Below are positions 21,401-31,377 of a stretch of 64,000 nt of DNA, one piece after another. Source of the stretch: Sphagnum compactum (Eukaryota; Bryophyta; Sphagnopsida; Sphagnales); NCBI GenBank assembly GCA_965153455.1, contig OZ234503.1:496001-560000 (forward strand), in the 5' to 3' direction. Position numbers and translations under genes: made by a program. The first letter of the stretch is position 1, and every line of letters starts with the position of its first letter. Below the pieces are notes generated by a model. That model saw nothing but the letters and a program-made list of their open reading frames with translations. It was not told the origin of the DNA and ran no database searches.

Positions 21401-22770
21401 TTCCAGCATACCTCCCGGGCTTCCGATGTGCCGGGCGCACTGGCCTCTGAGGTGTACAGGCGCGCGTAGAAAGACCGGACGTAGTGGGCCAAGTCCTCCT
21501 GTCCCGTGATGTCCCCCCCCTCAGTTTTGAGCTCTTTGAGAGGCGTACGCTTTCTCCCGATTCGGTGGAAGTCGAAGAAAAGTTTTGAACACGTGTCCCC
21601 ATACCTGAACCAGGAGGCCGAGTTGAGCTGGTGGTTCCTTGCGACCTTTTCTTGGAGTGTGTCGGCCAGGTGGCCTTGGGCCACCGAGAGGATTTCCCTA
21701 GCTGGCTCGTCTTCGGGGTCTCTCTGCAGCTGGACCTCCGCCAGCCTGATTTTTTGTTGGAGGTTTCTGACTCTGGCCCCCTTCGCTTTCTTTTTTTCGC
21801 GCGCGATTTTGATGTTGAATTGGAGCACCCTGCCTGAGGCCGCCTCCAGCCAGGTTGGCCAGTCCGCGTCCTGACTGGGCGTGGGCTGCATACCTGTCCA
21901 CGCATCGAGGAGGGCTGACCTGCTCTCTTCCTCTTTCAGGAGGGCTGTGTCGAAGTAGATGGCAGGTACGGGCGGGGCGGAGGTGCGTCCCCAGATGGTG
22001 AGCACGAGGGGTGAGTGGTCGGAGATCCTCCGGATTGAGGGGGCGGCTTCTATTCTCCCCCCTCTTGCATCCAGCTCTTGAGAGACAAGGAACTTGTCAA
22101 TTCTGGAGACGGCCGACCCCTGGCCCTTTCTCCCATTATCAAAGGTAAAATCCTTCTTGGACATCTTCCTGAAGCTATCAAGGATCCAAGCATCGGTGAG
22201 CCCGTACTGGAGAGTCATTTGATGCCAGGCAGCTGATTCTCTCCTGTGCATTCCCCTTTGTCCGGCCGTGCCTCTGGTTCCCATTTCTTCGAAGTGGTTG
22301 AAGTCCCCTCCAATTATGGTGTGGTCGGCTGTGAAGTTGGCCTCGCTAATCTTCCTCCACAAGGGGGCCCTGCTTCTGGACGTTTTTGAAGCGTAAGTGT
22401 TTACGATAGTTAGCTCTGAGTTGTCCGGGAGGTGGAGGGTTACGCATTGGACCCTTCCCTCTATTAGAATTTTGTCCTCCTTGACTAGTGGGGCCGTCAT
22501 TCTGTCCACCAGGATGGCGGTCCCTGCGCTAGTTCGCTGAGAAGATCCCATTGGGATTCCGGGGTTCCAGAATGACCTTCCTTGCCAGAAGTCAAGACCC
22601 CTTGTCGAGTTGGCCGTTCCCTGTTCGTCCAGGTGGTGCTCTTGTATGAGCAGAATCTGGGGCGGATTCTGGAGGGAGGCCAGCCAGGTCTTGATGAGCT
22701 TTTGCTTGTTTGAGTCCTTCCCCAGTCCCCTCACGTTGAGGGAGACAATTGTTATAGGTCGTTCAGACAT
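18413..22770 (-). pseudogene. LINE ORF2: endonuclease, reverse transcriptase, zinc-knuckle C-terminus; one frameshift
   Basis: The ATG at 22770-22768 starts MSERPITIVSLNVRGLG, the first motif of the APE-type endonuclease. It continues with LIQEHHLD, GGDFNHFEE, SRIDKFLVS and SDHSPLVL, the catalytic Asn, Glu, Asp and His positions. Reverse transcriptase follows with NWRPITLLGSLYK, TGFVEGRSILDN, DFEKAFDRIEW, RQGCPLSPYLF and FADDTALYL. The C-terminus has the zf-RVT region with CKGCDQG and QHCLMEC. The frame breaks near 21262, where a run of five T needs one more to join TEFF to QELIEE; about 1450 residues in all. The protein nicks target DNA and copies the RNA there. Confidence 0.93.
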
Positions 22771-25561
22771 GGTCTGAGTGCGTTTGGGCGGCCGATTGGC
22801 CGATCGATCCCGTGTGGTCGAAACGAACGACCTCTTGGTCTCCTTGATCGGTGTCCTCTCCTGACTGTGAGGCCTGGAACAGGTCCGATGGGTTTGAGGG
22901 AACAAAGGTCGAGAGGTCGAGCTTTACATACCTCTTCTTTTTTCTAGTCGCTTGAGGGGATGCCAGCAGACTTCCAGACGTGCTTCTGCGCGTCTGGCGG
23001 TCTGTGCTTGCGGGGCCCGTCTTGAGTAGTAGGCCGTGTGCCGGACCCGCAAAAACCACGTCGTTATTCATGCTCGTTATGGATTCAAGGGTCCTCCAGT
23101 GAAGGTTTTTTCTTTTCTGAGCGCTGATGCCGCTGAGGCCCGTGTTGATGTGCGCAAGAATCGTGCATTCCCAGCCTCCCTTGGCCTGGTCTTCCTGCCA
23201 GCTCCATTCGAGGGTGAGACGTCCCTTGAGGCTTAGGTTGAATCTGAGGATCTTTTCTTCGAGCTCCGCTTCGACGCTTCTGGTTAGATCTTCAAGGGCT
23301 GACGCCGGGGTCCATTCCTCTTGGGATGCACTCATCCATCTGATGTGGAGTGGAAGGTTTGGCAGGTCGTTGTTCTTGACGTTTACCAGAATTTCCTTCT
23401 GGTTGTCTCTTTCCCTGAACAAAACCGGCCAGACACTTGCTCTGGCAAATTCTTGTCCGCCTGGAGGTACAGAGATACCTAAAGAGGTAAAGAAAGAGTT
23501 GTGTACCTCTGAGCGGGTTCTTTTTCGTCTGCTCCCTGATGCGCAGTCTTGCGTTGGGGTGCGGGTCGGAGAGGGGGGGTGAGCTTTCCCGGGCGAGACA
23601 AGCCTGTGGGCTTGCTTTCTGCTCGCTTGAAAGACCCATCGTTCGCCCGTTTCCTCCTGAGTGTGCTTGGGGTCTTCTTCCTCTGAATTAATCATTTCCA
23701 ATGCTTCCAATGCTGCGAAAGGATTAGCGTTAGCGGCCGAGAGGTATGTCTGGTGAGGGTCTTCCGGCCTGAAACCAAAATTTGGTTGCTCCAGAGGAGG
23801 GACCTCAGGGCGAGTTCTGGCCGTTGGGCTTGGCTTGCTTTGCATGGGTCCTGGGGGGGTCGCTGGATCCGCCATGGCCTGGTCAATTTTCAAGCTTCCG
23901 GAGGTGTCCTTTGTGCTTCTTGGTGCTGCACCTGCGTTGGGTGGAGCATCGGAGGAGATACGGATGTTGGGCTGCACGGGATGCGTCCCGGCATGCTCTT
24001 TGCTTTTCCTCGCATTTTGAGCTCGGAGCTGTTTTTCGGCTTGAGCATTGTTTGGATGAGGAGCTCCGGTTCCTCTTGATTCCTTTCCATTCGCTCCCCT
24101 GGAGCTTGGGGGATTGGGTGGTGGCACCCTCTCCCATGGTTTATTTCTATTTGTGATGCAAGCTCGGGCGTGGTGGCCGAAACGCCTGCATTTTCTACAT
24201 TGATTTGGGAGCCCAGAGTACAGAATTTTTTGCGCTATGGTGACTGTGTCCTCTGTGCCTTCCGCCATTGACGGGATCCTTATGTATCCTGGGAGTTTGG
24301 AGATGTCCCTGAGTTCTATTGTTACCATGGGCCCGGCAGGCCTTTTGATGTATGAGTCCGCCGCCTCGATCTCTAGGACCTCTCCGAGCTTACTGGCCAT
24401 CAGTGTCAGAGCTCTGGTGTTCTTGAATTCCTCGTGGAGATCGGGGAATTGCACCTTGATTGCATGCGTGAGTTGTGCTTCGGCTCCCTGAGAGCTCGCG
24501 TCGAAATTCGGGGCGTAGCGCGAGAAAGAGAGGCTCAGTCCACTCCACTCCACCGCCGCTAGGCGTCTGGTGGCCTTGGCGCCCTCTTCTTCTTCGAACA
24601 AAATCTCGAAGTATCCCCTCGTGAGGAGAGTGATCGAGACGAGCGGGATCGGGAGGTGCAATTTGAGGCAGTCGAGCAGGGATTTGAGCGTTGCTCTGCC
24701 CCCTAGGGTCCTTCCAATGACAGTTCTTCTTGCTTTTTTGGCCGCGTTTTCCTTCATCATCAATACTAGGTTTATCGGAAAATCCGCCTCTACTTCCAAG
24801 CTGTAATCAATTGGCGATGGCGATGGGCCTTGGGCCGCCTCCCCCTCGGGGGGGGCGGCACCTGTCCCGGTGCCTGGCTGCACGATCAGAGAGTGGGGCG
24901 AGGGGGTGATCACTGAGTTGCTCGAATTCTTTCGTTGCGAGTTTCTTTCTTTCGGAGCTTTTGCCCTGGCGGCGGAGAGGTCGAACCTTTCCGTTTGCCT
25001 GGCAGCGGCGGTCTCCGAGCCCTCCGAGCTTCTTCCGAGACCTGCAGGTACAGAGGAAAAATCTGACTTGCGGGGAAGGGAAGAATCTCCTTTCGGAGGT
25101 ACCTGATGGGTGCGCACAATGCCCGAGCTTTCGGGCTTGCTCTCCCGGATTTTCGTCGCGACCTCCGGAGGCGCGAAAGGCGTAGTCGACCGTTGAGGAG
25201 GATCTCCTCGCGGTTCGCTATCGCCATCGCTCCTGGCCGGGGGAGCTTGCTCCTTCTTTCCATGAAGCTGGAGCCTCGAAAGATCCTGGGAAGCAACCGA
25301 AATCGCCTGGATTGAGCTTGCGACTGCTCCTTCCTTGCTGATCGCATCCCCAAAGAAGGGGGAGATGAGCTTGGAGGGAGCTTCGCGATACTCTAGCGAT
25401 GCAAAAACAAAAGAGCCGTTGGCGGTCGGTGAGCTATTTCTGTCCGTTGGAGAGGAAGCGCAAGCACCGCGCCCCGCCTTCCTGATTCTCCTAGAGACCA
25501 GAACGAACTCATCGAGCTTCGAGTTCTGTTGATCTGCAGCATCAGGGCGTAGATCCATCAT
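22763..25561 (-). CDS. LINE ORF1, RNA-binding protein
   Basis: An intact frame of about 932 residues from ATG 25561-25559; a second ATG follows at once. The N-terminal third is Ser/Pro/Arg-rich and probably disordered. A DUF4283-like domain lies near the middle (GRTLGGRATLKSLLDCL, KLGEVLEIEAADSY), followed by the CCHC knuckle CRKCRRFGHHARAC, as in plant L1 ORF1 proteins that coat the element RNA. Residues encoded at 23493-23459 (SLGISVPPGG) come from the same 35-bp sequence that forms the 5' monomers. Its stop codon overlaps the ORF2 start by eight bases. Confidence 0.9.
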   Translation of the reverse strand: MMDLRPDAADQQNSKLDEFVLVSRRIRKAGRGACASSPTDRNSSPTANGSFVFASLEYREAPSKLISPFFGDAISKEGAVASSIQAISVASQDLSRLQLHGKKEQAPPARSDGDSEPRGDPPQRSTTPFAPPEVATKIRESKPESSGIVRTHQVPPKGDSSLPRKSDFSSVPAGLGRSSEGSETAAARQTERFDLSAARAKAPKERNSQRKNSSNSVITPSPHSLIVQPGTGTGAAPPEGEAAQGPSPSPIDYSLEVEADFPINLVLMMKENAAKKARRTVIGRTLGGRATLKSLLDCLKLHLPIPLVSITLLTRGYFEILFEEEEGAKATRRLAAVEWSGLSLSFSRYAPNFDASSQGAEAQLTHAIKVQFPDLHEEFKNTRALTLMASKLGEVLEIEAADSYIKRPAGPMVTIELRDISKLPGYIRIPSMAEGTEDTVTIAQKILYSGLPNQCRKCRRFGHHARACITNRNKPWERVPPPNPPSSRGANGKESRGTGAPHPNNAQAEKQLRAQNARKSKEHAGTHPVQPNIRISSDAPPNAGAAPRSTKDTSGSLKIDQAMADPATPPGPMQSKPSPTARTRPEVPPLEQPNFGFRPEDPHQTYLSAANANPFAALEALEMINSEEEDPKHTQEETGERWVFQASRKQAHRLVSPGKAHPPSPTRTPTQDCASGSRRKRTRSEVHNSFFTSLGISVPPGGQEFARASVWPVLFRERDNQKEILVNVKNNDLPNLPLHIRWMSASQEEWTPASALEDLTRSVEAELEEKILRFNLSLKGRLTLEWSWQEDQAKGGWECTILAHINTGLSGISAQKRKNLHWRTLESITSMNNDVVFAGPAHGLLLKTGPASTDRQTRRSTSGSLLASPQATRKKKRYVKLDLSTFVPSNPSDLFQASQSGEDTDQGDQEVVRFDHTGSIGQSAAQTHSDHV
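23459..23493 (-). repeat. 35-bp monomer copy inside LINE ORF1
   Basis: Identical over 35 bp to the first monomer at 25684-25718. Confidence 0.93.
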
Positions 25562-25683
25562 CAAAAAGAAAAAGCGCTCAAGAATTAACTAAAAAAAATA
25601 GCAATCGGACAAAGGAAAAGAGCTCCTCTCTGATACGTGTCCAGAGCACCGGGAGCTCGCGCGGCGAGCCGCAGAGAATGCCT

Positions 25684-25748
25684 GCCTGGAGGTACAGAGA
25701 TACCTAAAGAGGTAAAGAGCCTGGAGGTACAGAGATACCTAAAGAGGT
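25684..25748 (-). repeat. LINE 5'-terminal 35-bp tandem monomers (1.9 copies)
   Basis: GCCTGGAGGTACAGAGATAC and what follows repeat at 25684 and 25719 with a 35-bp period. The second copy stops exactly at the target-site duplication. Tandem 5' monomers act as promoters in some LINEs. Confidence 0.93.
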
Positions 25749-26084
25749 GCGACGAGTCACAGAGTATACTATAGGGAGTAAGGTGGTGGCTTACTCCCGA
25801 GCCCGGGGTGTGGTGTGTCAAAGTGAGTCCGAGTTCACCCGTGGTTGTCCCAACACCAAAAGGACCCAGAATGAGTTCTAACCACTTTGTGTGGTTTCAT
25901 GCAGGCCCGTGTGAGTGAGCAAAGCTTGTCAACTCTTCCTAGTCTTTCCCGGGACTTCTAGCACGCCCCTCTTACCCCCCTTCTAGTGCTGGAAGTCGGG
26001 ATCGGGCTCCAAGTTCCAACTCCTTCCGCATTGCCATACACCTAGACCCTCGAGTGGGTTTACTAGGAACTTGGGAGCGCGACA
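25749..26084 (+). repeat. 3' LTR of element 1, second part
   Basis: Begins with the right copy of the LINE target duplication (25749-25762) and continues to the LTR end GGGAGCGCGACA at 26084. It matches 11079-11414. Confidence 0.95.
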
Positions 26085-28879
26085 AAACCCATGACCCCAT
26101 ATTGCAATGTTTTTTTTAATGTCCTCATTGGTTGTTAATGAATGACATTCAAGATGGGTAGCTTTGGTTTTATATTCAAAAAAATTTCTCTCTTGGCAAA
26201 ACTTATATCCCTTATTGGCTGAACTTTTAATTATTGGCAAAACCTATACCTTTCAACAAAACCTTTATCTATTTTGGTTAAACTCTTACCTTTTAGCACA
26301 ATCTTTTTACATATTAAGTAAACCTTTACCGTTTAATAAAACCTTTCCATATTTTCGATAAACCTCTTTATTTCAAAGTTAAACCTTTACTTTTATAAAG
26401 GAAAAAATAATACTGAAATCCACAAGGTGTAAAATGAACTTGAATATCTTTTTAATAAAATCAATCAAAGACATAAAATATAATGTTTATTATAGTTAGA
26501 ACAAATAATTAAAGAAATAAGACAAAAAAAGAGAATATTTTCAATGATTATTTAATTCAATCACTTAAACCATAAAAAAATTAGTATAAAGCATATGATT
26601 TTAAAAAGAGGGTTAAATTTGCATATAAAGGTTGAGGGTTTAGGTTTTGGGCATTACAATACTCATGTCAACTTTAAGTTTTAGCACCATGTTTGTAATG
26701 GTTTAAAGTTCCCAAAACTAACACCTATTATATGGGTAACATGCAAGTATTGCTTATTATGAAAAATATTAATAATAGTTGAAGATTTAGTCCCAACATG
26801 CAATACCCACATATGAAAACAATGCCATTATGATTAAAATGAAAATTTAAAAAAAATTGTACCTACAACTAATGTTCAATTTATTTAGTTTAGAAAATGA
26901 GGTTTGACAATTTCAATTTTAATTTTCTGAAATTTCAACAATTGAGGAATAAGTATGCAAAGTACACTTTGTGTGTGTATTTGTAATAGTAACCTAATGG
27001 TTTTGTAAAAATTTGTTGAAGTCCGGGACTTGTTGTAATGGGATGCATCTGTCTCCAAGTCCATCAAATGCCATATGAATATACCAAATAACCCATCTAA
27101 GAGAGATACTAGAGGGATCTAGAATCCCCACAAGTCCACTAAATTATATTAAAGGCAAATCCAATATTAACACCTTATCCTAAGATCTCCTTGGAACAAC
27201 TCCGCGAGGCAAAAAAAAAGAAGAGTCCAATCTCCTATAAACACAAGTGGTGGAAATTTGACTTGTATAATTGTTGCTTGGAAACATAAAAGCTAAAGCA
27301 TAGATAAGATACTACATCAAGTTTTGGAAAAAAAAATTCCTAAAATATGGCGCTCAATAACCAATTGAACTTTTGTTTACTCTTTGTCCAAACCAAAGTT
27401 GTGCCTGTAACTGTCAATAACTTTATATACATGTAAATCCTATCTAAGTGTAAATCATACACGCCACTTGTAATTAATCTTTTGGGGGATATAAGTGTAA
27501 AGTGTAAATATTAGATATTTTACACCTTTAGTGTCTATACACTACACCTAAATTTGCAATCCAAATTAGTTACTTATGGGTGCATCTCAAAAGCTCTTAG
27601 TTTTTTATTGTTACAACAGGTCAGTTTGATTTGGCCCCTCTTTTAAAAAATTCTATTACTTGTAATGCTCCCTAGATAAAATATTTTACTATTCCAGTAC
27701 TGTAAAAGAGCTTTCCTCTAGCCTACTTATATATAATACAAGCCCATTCTTTTCGACAAAGGTTATGGGGGCAAACAATGGTGCTCTCGGAGAATATCTT
27801 GGGTGAATATTCTTTCGTGCATCATGGACAGTGATGTTTTTTGCAAAAAAATCACCTAAAGAAAACACTTTCTTTTTAAGGGAATATTTTGTTGCAAATT
27901 TCTTATTTTGAAAAACAATTCATCAATAAACGGCCATAAATTGGTTGTTTGAGGAAAATGTAGTCACACTCACACTCATAACTATTGATTACAACTTTTA
28001 AGAGGATTTTGAAAATGTATCCCCAAAACAATCTAAAACTGTATGGGAATTCTTTCCACCCTACCTACATCAGGATTTATTTTTTAAAACATTAATCATG
28101 GGTGCATGTTGCCCCACCTCATTGCTTGAGCAAAATTTCCATTCCTACTGTTTTGCATGAGCTTAAGTGCTTATAACAGTTCATATTAATTAGTTCATTT
28201 AGTCAGGGTCCATTCCAAAGCTTTAGTTATTTAATTAGTTTTGCAATAAGCCACTTTAATTGGCCCATCACCAAAATAAATTCCAAAAAAAGTCAACCCC
28301 CCACCACCTCCCCCCAAAATAAAGTTGTATTCATTTATATTGTTTTACACAGCTATGTAAAATTGTGTCAGTGTATTAGTTTTACATTTACACTTGCACA
28401 ATTTTACAAAACATAAAAATGACTTATTAGGTTTAACAATTATGCTTCCATGTCTCAGTTTATAGGTTTACACTTATGTAAGTGGGTGGCCTTATACCCT
28501 TACACAAAGTATATAAAAAGTCCATTATGTCATTTTGACTTACACAAAGTCTAAGTCCTAATCCATATTCACATCCGACACTGATCCAAACCAAAGACCA
28601 GAATTATTGTGGGCATACCTATGGTTTTTATTATTTTTAAAAATTATTCATGGTCTCCATGGGTATGGCTCTTTTCTAATTTGGAAAAAATATATGGAGC
28701 AAAATAATTCATTGGTACTTTGTTTACTATTGGGATTCATAAGACCTATTTCATAAATTATGCCTCTATTAAGAATATGATTCAGAATAACCATTTATCT
28801 AGAGAACTAAAATTTTCTTCATTAATTCCAAAAAAATTCTTTCAGAAAAGTGAAGAGTTTGAGTTTCCCCACAGGAAGT
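26085..28879. other. AT-rich gene-free stretch
   Basis: No lasting open frame. Degenerate repeats of an AAACCTTTACCTTTTA-like phrase fill 26190-26400. Around 27420-27560 and 28330-28520 short phrases with TTTACAC/GTGTAAA recur in both orientations. Nothing else is recognisable. Confidence 0.5.
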
Positions 28880-28942
28880 GTTTGGTAGTGGGTTCTGATT
28901 TAGGTTCACGAGGCTGCTTGTCCTGAAATTGCCCAGAACCTA

Positions 28943-29609
28943 TCTTATATATAAAAGCAAACGTGGTGTTTGTCTGTCTGTGTGGACAAAAATTGGGCAG
29001 TGTTTGGAAGATTCTTCCAGTCACTGCCCGTTCCTTGTGGAGCTGGTCTGTAGTAGATGGCAAAATAGGATAGGTGAGGTGATAACCAGGGCACAAAATC
29101 AGCACCCATGGCACATATAATCCTATATCTTATCTTATATATAAAAGTAAACGTGGTGTCTGTCTGTCGAGGTTCTGAAATCCAGATCTCGTCTGTCAGC
29201 CTGTCGAGGTTCTGAAACCCAGATGTCGTCTGTCCGTCCGTCTGTCTTAAACCCCTAAACCACATCCCCAAGAAGAAGAAGAAAAACAAGACAAGATTCT
29301 GAAACGAGCGAAGTCCTCAAAACCTTCAAGGACCTGAACCGAGATGGCCAGAATCCTCGGTAAAGGACCTAAATCGAGATTCTCAGTACCCAATCCAGAC
29401 CTCGAGACGGACCTGAAACGAGGTTCCCAGAAAGAAAACCTGTCGTTGGGGACCTGAAACGAGGTCCTCAGAGAGAAAACCCATCGTTAGGGTCCTGAAA
29501 CGAGGTCCTCAGAGAGGCAAAAAAAACAGCGGCCAGGGCAGCCGCTGCGGGGGGCCGGGCGAGGTGCCACGGGTGGCTGGAGTGGCGTAGCCACGGGTCA
29601 CAACACTCG
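28943..29609 (+). mobile_element. Helitron-like non-autonomous element (667 bp)
   Basis: It starts TCTTATATATAAAAGCAAAC, the usual look of plant Helitron 5' ends, and is inserted between A and T without target duplication. The uninterrupted paralogue reads CCTATCACTAATAATT at 34994-35009. Near the 3' end, GTGGC-GTA-GCCAC (29582-29594) can form a hairpin 15 nt before the end. The last four bases are CTCG in place of the canonical CTRR, so the class assignment is probable and not certain. It encodes no protein; the middle has several copies of an ACCTGAAACGAGGT-like phrase. Confidence 0.7.
29133..29160 (+). repeat. Second Helitron-type 5' terminus inside the element
   Basis: TCTTATATATAAAAGTAAAC followed by GTGGTGTCTGTCTGTC repeats the start at 28943 with few changes. 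Confidence 0.7.
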
Positions 29610-29799
29610 TCACTAATAATTGTGCCCTTCAGGTATCTAAAGTTGTGTACAACAAATCAGCGGAAACTGGCCTGCAGTTGGCCCGGCCATCATTATCTTT
29701 GTGCAAATTACTCCCCCTGCAAACCTGCAAAGTTGGTGGCTCACCAGTTCCTGCAAGGACGGAGCTGTTGCAAATATTGTCATATGTACGCGCATGGCT

Positions 29800-30290
29800 C
29801 CTCCATTACCAGTTCCTTTGTTTGCCAAGCCCTCTTTCTGTGTTTCACACTCACAAAGCTCCCAGCCTTTTTTCTTTTATTTTCACAAGACAATGGCAGA
29901 CCTGGCCTTTTAAGTTGTTGGCACCCCCAAGTCAAGCTCAATGTCAGAGGCCCCAGTTCTTTCGTCTGCCATGCCCTCTTTCCGTGTTTCACACTCACAA
30001 AGCTCCCAGCCTTTTTTCTTTTATTTTCACAAGACAACGGCAGACCTGGCCTTTTAAGTTGTTGGCAGCCCCAAGTCAAGCTCAATGTCAGAGGGCCCAG
30101 TTCTTTCGTCTGCCATGCCCTCTTTCCGTGTTTCACACTCACAAAGCTCCCAGCCTTTTTTCTTTTATTCTCAGAACACAACGGCAGACCTGACCTTTTA
30201 AGCACCCCCAAGTCAAGCTCGATGGCAGAGGGCCCAATTCTTTTGTCTGCCATGCCCTCTTTCTGTGTTTCACACTCACAAAGCTCCCAT
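29800..30290. repeat. 144-bp tandem repeat, about 3.4 copies
   Basis: TGTTTCACACTCACAAAGCT occurs at 29841, 29985, 30129 and 30265, giving periods of 144, 144 and 136 bp. Because 144 is a multiple of three, frames stay open on both strands; this is not evidence of a protein. Confidence 0.93.
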
Positions 30291-30345
30291 AAATTGAGAC
30301 GCCCACCAAATAGGTACGTGCCTACCTAATTTCCTCCACAAGATG

Positions 30346-31377
30346 TGGTGGGACCTCTTTAATCCTCTACACCATGGTTTCCAAGCTTTCATAATTCTAC
30401 TCTAGATTCTAAATCCGGGCTTGGAAACCTGGGAATGGGAAAACATCCACTGCCACTCTTGGTTCCAATTTGTGTGTTTTGATGGGTTACACCTGCCCAA
30501 CTTGAATCCTTTGAATAGGTCAAATTTTGGCAAAATTTTGCCAGTAAAACAAACACTAAGATTCATTCATACAAAGATGTAAGAAACCTGACAATCATCC
30601 TTAGGAAGATTTAGGCCAAATCTGACCATGAACCAAATATCAAGTCTAAATATTTAATCATCCTTGTGTATTTTTCGCTACAGAAAAACACATGTTCTTT
30701 GTTTCTCTCACGATTAAAAACAAACCTACAAAAACACTTCATTTTCGAAACATTAATTATTTAATTTTTCTCTTTGGAAAAATTTTGCAAATAAAGAAAA
30801 GTTTGATCATCTATCACCTTCACAGGTACATTTCCACTGGATACCTTGATAATCTTGAATGGGACCTCTCAGTGCCTATATTTTAACATAGAAAATTTTG
30901 TATTTGAAATGGAGACCAAACTTTAGTCTTAAGCCCCCCATATTTGTAGTGTTAAGAAGCAACCCAAAAAAATATGGGGTTTTCAGTTCTTACCATGATA
31001 CCAATATAGGTGCTGGTTGAATTCAATTGAATAGTCGGTCGTTGGCCTTTCAGAGAAAGGCACCCAATGTCAATTTTGCAACTGAAGTTTGCCAAGAGAT
31101 GTTCTCTATTCTTTAATGCTGAAACGGACTTTCAAACTTTATATGACTTGTACTAGCCTATGTAGTGTGAAATCATCTCACACTAACCTTATGAGTGATA
31201 CCGATTTTTTTTGTACTTGATGAGAACTTTAATGACCATGCATAGTTGGTACCAACCGTTATGTGCAAAAACGTGTTGAACTTAACTCATGCGACTTGTC
31301 AGAATATGCATAAATATGGTTCCAACACTAAATGTGATGCTTGTAATAATGACCCATTATTTTGTGAGATCTTAGAC
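30346..31377. other. Gene-free stretch
   Basis: AT-rich, no sustained frame or known element. Confidence 0.5.

Larger units (their letters stand above)
18377..25748 (-). mobile_element. L1-clade LINE, full length (7372 bp), inside the 3' LTR
   Basis: The element reads on the minus strand: 5' monomers (25748-25684), short leader, ORF1 (25561-22763), ORF2 (22770-18413) and a 36-nt 3' end. A 14-bp target duplication marks target-primed insertion. There is no poly(A) tail; the 3' end carries a small hairpin. It appears complete at the 5' end. One base missing in a T run of ORF2 is the only lesion I see, so it was active recently or carries a sequence error. Confidence 0.96.
10464..26084 (+). mobile_element. 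Ty3/gypsy chromovirus element 1, with nested insertions
   Basis: A complete LTR retrotransposon in outline: 5' LTR 10464-11414, primer-binding site, gag-pol from 11454, chromodomain end at 16950, polypurine tract, and a 3' LTR starting at 17748 and ending at 26084. The flanking pentamers are AAACT (10459-10463) and AAACC (26085-26089), a target duplication with one difference. About ten substitutions separate the two LTRs over 951 bp (counted by eye), so the insertion is young on a plant scale. Two later insertions split it: a solo LTR at 15800-16808 and a LINE at 18377-25748. Two nonsense codons and one frameshift make it non-autonomous. Confidence 0.96.
28880..30345 (+). repeat. Dispersed repeat copy A (interrupted by a Helitron-like insertion)
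   Basis: The flanks 28880-28942 and 29610-29800 match 34925-35190 almost base for base, so the two are copies of one repeat family. Its 3' part holds the 144-bp tandem array. A third, partial relative lies at about 31645-31720. Confidence 0.85.

Noticed and set aside
22771-22905. Upstream extension of the LINE ORF2 frame
   Set aside because: The extension overlaps ORF1 and lacks endonuclease residues; the ATG at 22770 fits the domain start.
23127-25315. Plus-strand frames within the LINE (up to 151 codons)
   Set aside because: Antisense to ORF1, whose domains are clear; GC-rich codon bias keeps shadow frames open.
29622-30329. 235-codon open frame with three near-identical 48-residue repeats
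   Set aside because: Explained by the 144-bp tandem repeat; the opposite strand is equally open, and the single-unit copy at 35016-35376 has no matching gene.
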